Assembly (NCBI GenBank): GCA_022819605.1 | Contig: JAJEGW010000199.1 | Location: 1 to 53,823, forward strand | From: Silicimonas sp. | GTDB lineage: Bacteria; Pseudomonadota; Alphaproteobacteria; Rhodobacterales; Rhodobacteraceae | DNA length: 53,823 bases | Direction: 5' to 3' | Shown here: positions 29,463 to 37,455 of the stretch, in pieces | Numbering within the stretch: the first letter of the stretch is position 1 | Layout of the letters: each line of letters starts with the position of its first letter | Made by a program: the position numbers and the translations under genes | Notes under the pieces: model-generated | Told to the model about the DNA's origin: nothing | Seen by the model: only the letters and a program-made list of their open reading frames with translations | Database searches by the model: none

Positions 29463-31025
29463 ATGCACAAGCCCACCAGACGCGCGCTGCTGAGTTCGAT
29501 CGGCGCCACCGCCGGATCGGCGGCAGTCTATCGGACCATGGATGCCCTGGGCATGCTGGGAGCGAGCGCTGCCCACGCGGCCACACTGGATCTTTCGCCC
29601 GGCTCCGGCGAGGGCGGACACGTCGTCATTCTGGGTGCGGGAGTCTCGGGCCTGGCTGCGGCGTGGGAGATGTCCAGGGCTGGCTGGCACTGTACCGTCC
29701 TCGAGGCGACGGGGCGGCCGGGCGGACGCAACTTGACCGCGCGCGGTGGCGATGTGTTGACCGAACGCGGAATGCGACAGGAAGTCTGCTTCGATCCGGA
29801 GGATCATCTCTACGCCAATCTCGGCCCGGCGCGCATTCCCTATCATCACCGAACGGTGCTCGGATACTGCAAGGCATTCGGCATTGATCTCGAAGTCTTC
29901 ACCAACGACAACCGCGCTGCCCTGTTCCATGACAGCACGCGCTTCGGAGGCAGGCCGGTCGTCGCTCGCAGGGTGTTGACCGACATGCGCGGCTACGTGG
30001 CCGAACTCCTGGCCAAGGCAGTTGAGCGGGGTTCACTGGACGCGGAACTGACGTCGTACGACAAGGAGCGCGTACGCGCGATGCTGACGAGTTTCGGCGG
30101 GCTGAAGGAAGATCAAGGCTATGCCGGCAACAACCGCGCCGGCTATCAAGGCGCACCCGTCCACGCCGGACTGGAGGCTGGCGACGTCGAGGAAGTGCTG
30201 GACTTCAGCGAATTGCTGGGCGCGGACTTCTGGCAGTACAAGCTTCACTTCAGTCACTTCCTCAACCAGAACCCGACCCTGTTCCAGCCCGTCGGCGGCA
30301 TGGACGCGATCGTACGCGCCTTTGCCGATCGCACCGGTCATCTCGTACAGTACGAGTGCGTCGTCCTGCAGATCCGGCGCCAGGATCGCGGGGTACGGAT
30401 AGTCTATCGCGGCCCGGACGGCGCAGAGCGGGCCGTTTCGGCGGATTTTGCCATCTGCACGATCCCCGCGCCCGTGCTGAAGGACATCCCGAACGACTTT
30501 TCTTCGGAAACGCAGGCCGCGATCGAGTCGCTGGAGTTCGTCGAGGCGGTGAAGGTCGCATTCCAGGCAAAGCGTCGCTTCTGGGAGGATGACTCGGCGA
30601 TCTACGGAGGCATATCCTGGACCGACAGCGACATCACCCAGATCTGGTATCCGTGCAACGGCTATCACCGGCCCAAGGGCGTACTGGTCGGTGCCTACAT
30701 CTGGAGTTCGGGGCCGGGGCGGCGCTATTCCGCCATGTCGGGACCGAAGCGCCTTCGCGCCGCATTGGCAGAAGGCGAGCCACTGCACCCGGGATATGCG
30801 GGTGAGATGGATTGCGGCATCAGCCGCGCCTGGCTCAACGTTCCCTTTCAGAATGGCGGATGGCCGCGCACCAATCCCGACGCCGCTGCAGCACTGCGCT
30901 TGGGCGACGGACCGTTCCACTTCGCCGGCGACCAGGTAACCGCCCTGCCCGGTTGGCAGGAAGGCGCCCTGCTTGCCGCCCACGCTGCCGCAGAGGCCAT
31001 CCACCGACAGTTCACCGGCAGGTGA
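29463..31025 (+). CDS. Tat-exported FAD-dependent amine oxidase
   Basis: A 520-residue flavoprotein of the monoamine/L-amino-acid oxidase family. The N terminus has a twin-arginine type signal (TRRALLSSIGATAG, ending near AHAA), which suggests export of the folded FAD enzyme to the periplasm. The dinucleotide fold shows GAGVSGLAAAWEMSRAGW (about 58-75) with the acidic residue in VLEATGRPGGR. A C-terminal FAGDQVTALPGWQEGALLAAHAAAEAI block closes the FAD site. It would oxidatively deaminate an amine or amino acid and release peroxide and ammonia; the substrate is not readable. ATG chosen at 29463, with AAGGGG upstream. It stands alone between the oxoproline operon and pyrC. Confidence 0.88.
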   Translation: MHKPTRRALLSSIGATAGSAAVYRTMDALGMLGASAAHAATLDLSPGSGEGGHVVILGAGVSGLAAAWEMSRAGWHCTVLEATGRPGGRNLTARGGDVLTERGMRQEVCFDPEDHLYANLGPARIPYHHRTVLGYCKAFGIDLEVFTNDNRAALFHDSTRFGGRPVVARRVLTDMRGYVAELLAKAVERGSLDAELTSYDKERVRAMLTSFGGLKEDQGYAGNNRAGYQGAPVHAGLEAGDVEEVLDFSELLGADFWQYKLHFSHFLNQNPTLFQPVGGMDAIVRAFADRTGHLVQYECVVLQIRRQDRGVRIVYRGPDGAERAVSADFAICTIPAPVLKDIPNDFSSETQAAIESLEFVEAVKVAFQAKRRFWEDDSAIYGGISWTDSDITQIWYPCNGYHRPKGVLVGAYIWSSGPGRRYSAMSGPKRLRAALAEGEPLHPGYAGEMDCGISRAWLNVPFQNGGWPRTNPDAAAALRLGDGPFHFAGDQVTALPGWQEGALLAAHAAAEAIHRQFTGR

Positions 31026-31180
31026 CTTGACGTCCGGAATTCGCGCTTTCGCAGGTGGTGACCGCGCTGGCGGCTGGCCCGCGATGAGTGAATGCACCTC
31101 GCCCGCGAGGCGGCAGAAGCCCGGAACGCGGTCAGGACAATTCCCTTGAGATTCCGATGCAGTTCTGACACCTGACACCC

Positions 31181-32461
31181 ATGACCGCGCTGATCTTCCG
31201 GAATGCCCGATTGATCGATCCCGAAAGGGGGACCAACAAGGCCGGAACCCTGGCCGTTCGCGACGGTGTCATCGTTGGCCCGCAGGGCATGGACGATGCC
31301 GAAGAGATCGATTGCAACGGGAAATGCCTGGCACCCGGCATCATCGACATCGGCGTCAAGGTCAGCGAACCCGGCGAACGCCACAAGGAGAGTTTCCGCA
31401 CCGCAGGCATGGCCGCCGCTGCCGGCGGCATTACGACGATGGTCACCCGGCCGGACACGCTGCCCGCCATCGACACGCCCGAAGTTCTGGAATTCGTTCG
31501 CCGGCGAGCGAATGAGGCCGCGCCCGTCAACGTCCTGCCCATGGCGGCTTTGACGCGTGGCCGCGAAGGTCGCGAAATGGCCGAAATCGGATTCCTTCTT
31601 GATGCGGGCGCCGTGGCCTTTTCCGATTGCGATCGCGTTGTCCATAGCACCAAGGTCTTCGCACGCTGCTTGGCTTATGCGGCCTCGCTTGGCGCCCTGG
31701 TGATCGGGCATCCGCAGGAGCCGGAACTCTCGTCTGGAGCGTCTGCCACAAGCGGAAAGTTCGCAGCGCTCAGGGGGCTTCCCTCGGTCTCGCCACTGGC
31801 CGAGCGAATGGGCCTCGATCGGGACATTGCCGTCGTCGAATTGTCGGGCGCAAGATACCACGCCGACCAGGTGACCACGTCACGCGCGCTCCACCGCCTC
31901 GAACGCGCCAAGCAGGCGGGGCTGGACATCACTGCCGGAGTTTCAATCCACCACCTGACCCTGAACGAGATCGACATCGGAGACTATCGGACCTTCTTCA
32001 AGGTCAAGCCGCCGCTGCGCTCCGAGGTTGACCGTCTGGCTGCCGTGGACGCCGTGTCGAACGGCCTGATAGACATCATAAGCTCGATGCATACGCCGCA
32101 GGACGAGGAATCGAAACGCTTGCCGTTCGAGGAAGCGGCATCCGGTGCAATAGGCCTCGAGACGCTTCTTCCCGCAGCACTGCGCCTGGTCCATGCGGGC
32201 CATCTTGACCTGCCGACGCTTTGGCGCGCCCTGTCGCTGTCGCCAGCATCACGGCTCGGGCTTGCCGCAGGCCGCCTGAGCATTGACGCGCCGGCCGACC
32301 TGGTCCTCTTCGACCCCGATGCGCCGTTCGTGCTTGACCGGTTCAAATTGCACTCGAAATCCAAGAACACGCCCTTCGACGAGGCCCGAATGCAGGGCAG
32401 GGTTCTCGGCACTTGGGTTGCGGGACAGCGGTCAGACACGCCGGACGACCGATCGAACTGA
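31181..32461 (+). CDS. pyrC: Dihydroorotase-like protein, probably catalytically inactive (PyrC'/PyrX type)
   Basis: A 426-residue amidohydrolase-superfamily protein in the pyrimidine pathway. The overall sequence follows class I dihydroorotases (CLAPGIIDIGVKVSEPGERHKESFRTAG), but the metal-binding Asp-x-His-x-His is replaced: Gly58 and Lys60 stand where the two His should be. The later metal Asp of the TDHAPH-type motif is Met303 (SSMHTPQDEESK). Proteins of this kind, such as PyrX of pseudomonads, are non-catalytic partners needed for aspartate carbamoyltransferase assembly, and a true dihydroorotase is encoded elsewhere. It precedes plsY by 51 bp. No good Shine-Dalgarno is visible. Annotated simply as dihydroorotase in many genomes. 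Confidence 0.88.
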   Translation: MTALIFRNARLIDPERGTNKAGTLAVRDGVIVGPQGMDDAEEIDCNGKCLAPGIIDIGVKVSEPGERHKESFRTAGMAAAAGGITTMVTRPDTLPAIDTPEVLEFVRRRANEAAPVNVLPMAALTRGREGREMAEIGFLLDAGAVAFSDCDRVVHSTKVFARCLAYAASLGALVIGHPQEPELSSGASATSGKFAALRGLPSVSPLAERMGLDRDIAVVELSGARYHADQVTTSRALHRLERAKQAGLDITAGVSIHHLTLNEIDIGDYRTFFKVKPPLRSEVDRLAAVDAVSNGLIDIISSMHTPQDEESKRLPFEEAASGAIGLETLLPAALRLVHAGHLDLPTLWRALSLSPASRLGLAAGRLSIDAPADLVLFDPDAPFVLDRFKLHSKSKNTPFDEARMQGRVLGTWVAGQRSDTPDDRSN

Positions 32462-32512
32462 GACGCTTGCCGCCAGCATGGCCTGCCCTACGTCGGCCCC
32501 AGCAGGAGCCAG

Positions 32513-33127
32513 ATGATGCCGGAATTCGATGCGACCCTTTCGGAACTCTTGATCACGGCCCTGCTGGCCTACCTTGCAGGTTCAATTCCGTTCGGGCTGC
32601 TCGTGTCGCGCGCATTCGGCCTGCCCGACCCGCGCGGCATAGGATCCGGCAACATCGGGGCTACCAATGTTCTGCGGACCGGGTCCAAGGCCGCTGCACT
32701 TGCGACTCTGCTCCTTGACGCCGCGAAGGGCCTTGTCGCGGTCATTGTCTCAAGAGCGCTTGTTGGCGAAGACGCCGCGCAGATTGCCGGGCTCACGGCG
32801 TTCCTGGGCCATGTCTTTTCCGTTTGGCTCGGCTTCCGGGGCGGAAAGGGCGTGGCAACCCTGCTTGGCGCGCTGGCAGGATTCGGCGCCCTGATCGGGC
32901 TGACGGCGATGGCTGCGTGGCTCGGCATCTTTCTCGTCTGGCGAATCTCTTCCCTTTCGGCGCTCGTGGCCGCTGCACTCACGCCAGCCGTGGCCCTCAT
33001 GCTCGGACAAGGACACATGATCGTGGCTACATTGCTCATGGCGATTGTCGTCTTCTGGTCGCACCGTGCCAATATACGTAGGTTGCTCGACGGCACCGAA
33101 CCCCGAGTGACACGGAACGCACCGTAG
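32513..33127 (+). CDS. plsY: Glycerol-3-phosphate acyltransferase PlsY
   Basis: An integral membrane enzyme that transfers the acyl group of acyl phosphate to glycerol-3-phosphate, giving lysophosphatidate for phospholipid synthesis. The 204 residues hold about five or six hydrophobic helices and the family motifs GSGNIGATNVLR (about 42-53), GHVFSVWLGFRGGKGVAT (about 98-115) and the late SHRANIRRLLDGTEPR. AGGAG lies upstream of two adjacent ATGs, 32513 and 32516. It follows the pyrC-like gene, the usual partner in this group of bacteria. Confidence 0.95.
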   Translation: MMPEFDATLSELLITALLAYLAGSIPFGLLVSRAFGLPDPRGIGSGNIGATNVLRTGSKAAALATLLLDAAKGLVAVIVSRALVGEDAAQIAGLTAFLGHVFSVWLGFRGGKGVATLLGALAGFGALIGLTAMAAWLGIFLVWRISSLSALVAAALTPAVALMLGQGHMIVATLLMAIVVFWSHRANIRRLLDGTEPRVTRNAP

Positions 33128-33212
33128 GCACCGGTGCGCCCAGCCATCGTTCGTTCACCGGCAGCACAAGTCCCCATTGTCCCCGACCTCGCCCCCGCGT
33201 AGCTTCGGCCTC

Positions 33213-33965
33213 ATGGAATTCCAGGCAATGAAGGCCGCCCTCGAATGGCAGATCGCGTGCGGCGCGGACGAATCGATACTGGATGCACCGATTGACCGGA
33301 CCGCGCTGCCGAAGCCTGAAGAGCAGCCAAGACAGGCGCCGGTCCTGGAAGCTGATCCGGACATCGACGCCGTCGCAGTCGCAAGGAATGCCGCCGCGGC
33401 GGCAATCGATCTCGCGACGCTCCGAGCGGCGATGGAATCCTACGAGCACTGCGATCTGAAGCGCGGTGCCAAGCAGCTCGTGTTCTCGGACGGCAATGCC
33501 GGTGCGCGGGTGATGATCATCGGCGAAGCCCCGGGACGCGACGAAGACATCGAGGGCCGGCCATTCGTGGGCCGCGCGGGGCAGTTGCTGGACCTGATGT
33601 TCAGCCACATCGGCCTTTCCCGCACGGAATCCGACGGGAAAAATGCGCTCTACATTGCCAACGTGCTGCCCTGGAGGCCGCCGCAAAATCGCGACCCGAA
33701 GCCCGAAGAAATGAAAATGATGCTGCCCTTTCTCGAACGGCATGTCGAATTCGTCGATCCCGACCTGATCGTCGCCATGGGCAACCACGCTTGCCTGGCA
33801 CTCCTCGGACAGCGCGGTATCACGAGGTTGCGGGGAAAGTGGAAGAAGGCCCTGGGCAAGCCGACGCTGCCGATGTTCCATCCCGCCTATCTCCTGCGCA
33901 CACCGGAAGCCAAACGCGAAACATGGGCTGATCTTCTCAGCCTCAAGGAAAGGCTCGGAGCATGA
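33213..33965 (+). CDS. Uracil-DNA glycosylase, family 4/5-like
   Basis: A DNA-repair enzyme that excises uracil. The 250-residue product has motif A GEAPGRDEDIEGRPFVGRAGQLLD and the C-terminal motif B FHPAYLLRTPEAKRETW, typical of the thermophilic-type (family 4) glycosylases, preceded by an N-terminal extension of about 80 residues with low-complexity character. The paired cysteines that bind the iron-sulfur cluster in classical family 4 enzymes are not evident: only single Cys residues are visible near CDLKRGAKQLVF and in HACLALL. Open frame starts at 33177 (TTG); the ATG at 33213 is chosen. The stop overlaps the next start by ATGA. Confidence 0.9.
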   Translation: MEFQAMKAALEWQIACGADESILDAPIDRTALPKPEEQPRQAPVLEADPDIDAVAVARNAAAAAIDLATLRAAMESYEHCDLKRGAKQLVFSDGNAGARVMIIGEAPGRDEDIEGRPFVGRAGQLLDLMFSHIGLSRTESDGKNALYIANVLPWRPPQNRDPKPEEMKMMLPFLERHVEFVDPDLIVAMGNHACLALLGQRGITRLRGKWKKALGKPTLPMFHPAYLLRTPEAKRETWADLLSLKERLGA

Positions 33966-34561
33966 ACATCCTTGCCTTTTCCGACCTGCACCACTCGAAA
34001 TCGAAGGCGGAGGCCCTGGTCTCAATGAGCCAGGAGGCGGATCTGGTGATCGGGGCCGGAGATTTCTGCAACATGCGACAAGGGCTCGACGACGCCATGC
34101 GCATGCTCGACGGCATCGGATGCCCGATGGTCGCCGTGCCAGGCAATGCAGAAAGCGCGGAAGAACTTCGCGACGCAACCGGAGCCGGCACGATCGTGCT
34201 TCATGGCGAGGAAACCGATTTCGAGGGGCTTCGCCTGTTCGGCCTCGGATACGGCGTACCTGTAACGCCATTCGGCCCCTGGTCGTGCGATCTCGACGAG
34301 GCTGCCGCCGCCGCAATGCTGCAGCCATGCCAAACCGCCGACATCCTTGTCACGCATTCGCCGCCAAAGGGTGTTGCAGACGCGACTTCGAACGGCGTCT
34401 CCGTCGGATCGGAATCCATCCGCGAAGCGATCGAGCGCGTTCAGCCGAAGCTGGCGCTGTGCGGCCATATCCACGATTCCTGGGGTCGGTCGGGACGGAT
34501 CGGCAAGACCCAGGTATGCAATCTCGGTCCTTCGGGCCGCGTCTTCGAGGTCGCGCCATGA
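33962..34561 (+). CDS. Metallophosphoesterase family protein
   Basis: A 199-residue calcineurin-like phosphoesterase. The metal-site motifs appear in order: FSDLHHSKSK (D-x-H), GAGDFCN (GD), VPGNAES (GN in place of GNHE), THSPPKG (the H of the THxP element) and CGHIHDSWG (GHxH). Such proteins hydrolyse phosphodiesters or phosphomonoesters; the substrate is unknown. It starts inside the stop of the uracil-DNA glycosylase gene and ends inside the start of the LysE-type gene (both ATGA), so the three are translated as a coupled set. Confidence 0.88.
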   Translation: MNILAFSDLHHSKSKAEALVSMSQEADLVIGAGDFCNMRQGLDDAMRMLDGIGCPMVAVPGNAESAEELRDATGAGTIVLHGEETDFEGLRLFGLGYGVPVTPFGPWSCDLDEAAAAAMLQPCQTADILVTHSPPKGVADATSNGVSVGSESIREAIERVQPKLALCGHIHDSWGRSGRIGKTQVCNLGPSGRVFEVAP

Positions 34562-35178
34562 TCGATCCGCTGATCATGATCGCCTTCATTCCGGCAGCAC
34601 TGGCATTGAACCTGACACCCGGCGCCGACATGCTCTTCTGCCTGGCGCAAGGCGCACGCGCAGGCATGCGTGCAGCCCTCGCGGCTTCGGCGGGGGTCTC
34701 CAGCGGCACAATGGTGCACGTGACTGTGACAGGCCTAGGCCTCGGCTACCTGGTGGCGCAGCATCCGATCCTGTTCGACGTCATCCGATATGCAGGCGTC
34801 GTCTATCTCCTCTGGCTTGCACTGAAGACCCTTCGTACGCCTCTCGCCACGCGTGACATGCCCGACATCCGTCATGCCCGGGCCTTCAGGGACGGGCTGG
34901 TCGTGAACCTGACCAATCCCAAGGTCGCCCTCTTCATCCTGGCATTCGTGCCGCAATTCGTGGATCCTGGCCGCGCCGTCCTGCCGCAATTCCTGATACT
35001 GGGCGCAGTCATCGCTGCCGGAGGATTCATCATCAACGGCGCCGTTGGCGCGTTCTCTGGCAAAATTGCCCACCTGATGGCCCGGACGCCAAAGCTCGAT
35101 CAGGCCCTTCGAGTCATTTCCGCTTCCATCTTCGCCATCCTGGCGCTCCGCCTCGTGCTTGAAGGACGGCGCGCGTGA
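34558..35178 (+). CDS. LysE-family amino acid/threonine exporter
   Basis: A 206-residue inner-membrane exporter of the LysE/RhtB family with about six hydrophobic helices. The family block FIPAALALNLTPGADMLFCLAQGARAGMRAALAASAGVSSG is at the N terminus, and LTNPKVALFILAFVPQFVDP in the middle. The ATG overlaps the stop of the phosphoesterase, and the stop overlaps the GTG of the MoaB-type gene. Substrate not determinable; homoserine, threonine or other amino acids are typical. Confidence 0.92.
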   Translation: MIDPLIMIAFIPAALALNLTPGADMLFCLAQGARAGMRAALAASAGVSSGTMVHVTVTGLGLGYLVAQHPILFDVIRYAGVVYLLWLALKTLRTPLATRDMPDIRHARAFRDGLVVNLTNPKVALFILAFVPQFVDPGRAVLPQFLILGAVIAAGGFIINGAVGAFSGKIAHLMARTPKLDQALRVISASIFAILALRLVLEGRRA

Positions 35179-35717
35179 GCGGCGTCGACGAAACCCGGGA
35201 ATTCATCCCGGTCCGCGTTGCGGTGCTGACGGTCAGCGACACGCGAAGCCTCGCGGATGACCGTTCGGGAGACATGCTCGAGGGGCGGATCGAGGATGCG
35301 GGCCACGAGCTCGCGGCCCGCGAAATCGTAACCGATGACCGTGCACGAATTGCAGCACTGCTGCGAGAATGGAGCCGGCGCGACGACATCGACGTGATCC
35401 TTTCGACCGGCGGCACCGGGCTGACGGGGCGAGACGTTACGGTCGAGGCGCACAGGGACGTCTACGAAAAGGAAATCGACGCATTTGGCACGGTCTTCAC
35501 GCAGATCTCGATGAAGAAGATCGGCACTTCAGCTGTCCAGAGCCGCGCCTGCGGCGGGGTGGCGAACGGAACCTATCTGTTTGCGCTCCCCGGCAGCCCC
35601 GGCGCCTGCAGGGACGCATGGGACGAGATTCTCGCCGTCCAGTTCGACAATCGCCACCGGCCTTGCAATTTCGTCGAGATCATGCCGCGACTCGCCGAGA
35701 AAGTGCGACGGAAATAG
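35175..35717 (+). CDS. moaB: Molybdenum cofactor biosynthesis protein B
   Basis: A 180-residue MoaB/Mog-fold protein linked to molybdopterin adenylation. The signature VILSTGGTGLTGRDVTVEA (about 75-93) and the C-terminal LPGSPGACRDAWDEILAVQFDNRHRPCNFVEIMPRL are typical. The N-terminal VAVLTVSDTRSLADDRSGD is the family start. It uses GTG overlapping the stop of the LysE-type gene, with AAGGACGG upstream. It is the last gene of the coupled four-gene run before the efflux operon. Confidence 0.93.
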   Translation: MSGVDETREFIPVRVAVLTVSDTRSLADDRSGDMLEGRIEDAGHELAAREIVTDDRARIAALLREWSRRDDIDVILSTGGTGLTGRDVTVEAHRDVYEKEIDAFGTVFTQISMKKIGTSAVQSRACGGVANGTYLFALPGSPGACRDAWDEILAVQFDNRHRPCNFVEIMPRLAEKVRRK

Positions 35718-35809
35718 CGCTCGCGATCGTTTCATCATTCGAATTTTGCCAAACGCGCGATTCAGCGACATAATGCAAGAGGAAACGAATGCAATGAACG
35801 GGTAATGCC

Positions 35810-37270
35810 TTGCGATTCCTGAGACGCTCTCTTGTAGGCCTGTTCCTGCTGTCCGTGACGCTCGGATTGCTGGCCTATGCCGGGAACATGGTTCAGGGCG
35901 CGCTTGAGGCTCGTCTTTCGGAGGAGCCGCGGCAGCGCCCTCAGCGGGAACGAGTGTTCGCGGCAAATGTCATTGCCATACAGCCTGAAACCATACGTCC
36001 CGTGCTGTCGACATTCGGCGAGGTCCGTGCCCGGCGTACCCTGGCCTTGCGTGCCTCGGCGGCGGGCGAGGTCATCTGGACATCCGAAAAGGTCGAGGAG
36101 GGCGGAGAGGTCGAGGAAGGCGATCTCCTGGTCCGCATCGACCCGGTCGAGGCACAGTCAGCGCTCGACACAGCGCGCGCCGATCTCTCCGAGGCGGAGG
36201 CAGACCTGCGCGACGCCGACCGCCAGCGCGCGCTTGCCGCGGATGAAATCCTCGCTGCAGAAAACCAGGCGCGGCTGCGCGCAAACGCCCTCGACCGCCA
36301 AAAGGATCTCATGCAGCGCGGCGTCGGCTCCACCGCTTCCGTCGAAACCGCCGAACTTGCGCTTTCCACGGCGAAACAGGCCGTCCTGTCGCGCCGCCAG
36401 GCTGCGGCCAATGCCGAAGCAAGAATCGATCAGGCCAGAACGGCGCTGGAGCGTCGGCGAATTGCCCTTGCGGATGCCGAGCGCAGATTGGCGAACACCG
36501 GGATCGAGGCCGAGTTCGCAGGTGTCCTGAGCGACGTCACTGTCACCGTGGGCGAGCTGGTTTCGGCTGGCGAGACCCTTGCGCGGATCATCGACCCGGC
36601 CGAACTTGAAGTCGCGTTCCGCGTCTCGACGCCCCAGCATACGCGCCTGCTCAACGACGGCGGACGCCTGATCGGCGCGGATGTCACGGCTTCGATCGAC
36701 ATACTCGGCGTGGATCTCGAAGCGTCGGGCAGGATCAGCCGCGAAAGCGCCGCCGTCGGCACCGGCCAGACCGGACGGCTTCTGTTTGCACGCCTGGAGG
36801 ACGCGCCAGGTTTCCGGCCGGGCGATTTCGTGAGCGTCCGCATCATGGAGCCGCCTATAGAGCGCGCGGTCAGGCTGCCTGCGAGCGCAGTGGATGCGGC
36901 TGGAAGAGTGCTCGTCGTCGGAGGAGAGGACAGGCTTGAAGTCGCGGAAGTGCAAGTCCTCCGCAGCGAAGGCGACGATGTCCTCGTTCGTGCGCCCGGA
37001 CTTGCCGAACGCGAGATCGTTGCAGAACGGACGCCGCTGCTCGGCGCCGGAATTCGCATCCGGCCCGTGCGCCAGGACGGGAGTCAGCCGGCGGAAGAAG
37101 AGCCGGAACTTCTGGCGCTGGATCCCGAACGGCGCGCAAGACTCGTTTCATTTGTGGAAAACAACCAGTTCATGCCGGACCAGGCCAAGAAACGCGTCCT
37201 GACCGCACTCAGGCAAGACATGGTCCCGGCCCGAATGGTCGAACGCATCGAAAGCAGGATGGGGGGCTGA
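35810..37270 (+). CDS. RND efflux periplasmic adaptor (HlyD/AcrA family)
   Basis: A 486-residue membrane-fusion protein. An N-terminal hydrophobic helix (about 7-25) anchors it. A biotinyl-lipoyl-like half (LALRASAAGEVIWTSEKVEEGGEVEEGDLLVRID) is followed by a long alpha-helical hairpin (about 110-220, rich in Ala, Glu and Arg), then the second lipoyl half and a beta-barrel. The C-terminal tail (about 430-486) is longer than in AcrA. The TTG at 35810 is the only start before an in-frame stop four codons upstream; no clear Shine-Dalgarno is seen. It pairs with the RND permease that starts 185 bp later. Confidence 0.9.
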   Translation: MRFLRRSLVGLFLLSVTLGLLAYAGNMVQGALEARLSEEPRQRPQRERVFAANVIAIQPETIRPVLSTFGEVRARRTLALRASAAGEVIWTSEKVEEGGEVEEGDLLVRIDPVEAQSALDTARADLSEAEADLRDADRQRALAADEILAAENQARLRANALDRQKDLMQRGVGSTASVETAELALSTAKQAVLSRRQAAANAEARIDQARTALERRRIALADAERRLANTGIEAEFAGVLSDVTVTVGELVSAGETLARIIDPAELEVAFRVSTPQHTRLLNDGGRLIGADVTASIDILGVDLEASGRISRESAAVGTGQTGRLLFARLEDAPGFRPGDFVSVRIMEPPIERAVRLPASAVDAAGRVLVVGGEDRLEVAEVQVLRSEGDDVLVRAPGLAEREIVAERTPLLGAGIRIRPVRQDGSQPAEEEPELLALDPERRARLVSFVENNQFMPDQAKKRVLTALRQDMVPARMVERIESRMGG

Positions 37271-37455
37271 GATGCGGCATCGCCTGCCCGGAAAGAGCGG
37301 CCGAAAACCCTCCGGAATTCGAGCCGGCCACGCATCGACTCCTTGGCTCGGCAATCTCCGTTGCGCCCCTGAACCCGAGAATCGTGTCCGGGCGCTGGGA
37401 CTGATCCGGTGCGCGACAGGCGACGCGAGATTCGCTTTCACGGGGAGCCGGTGCG

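Noticed and set aside
34120..34557. Extension of the LysE-type gene upstream to 34120
   Set aside because: This part is out of frame within the phosphoesterase gene; the ATG at 34558 gives the normal exporter N terminus.
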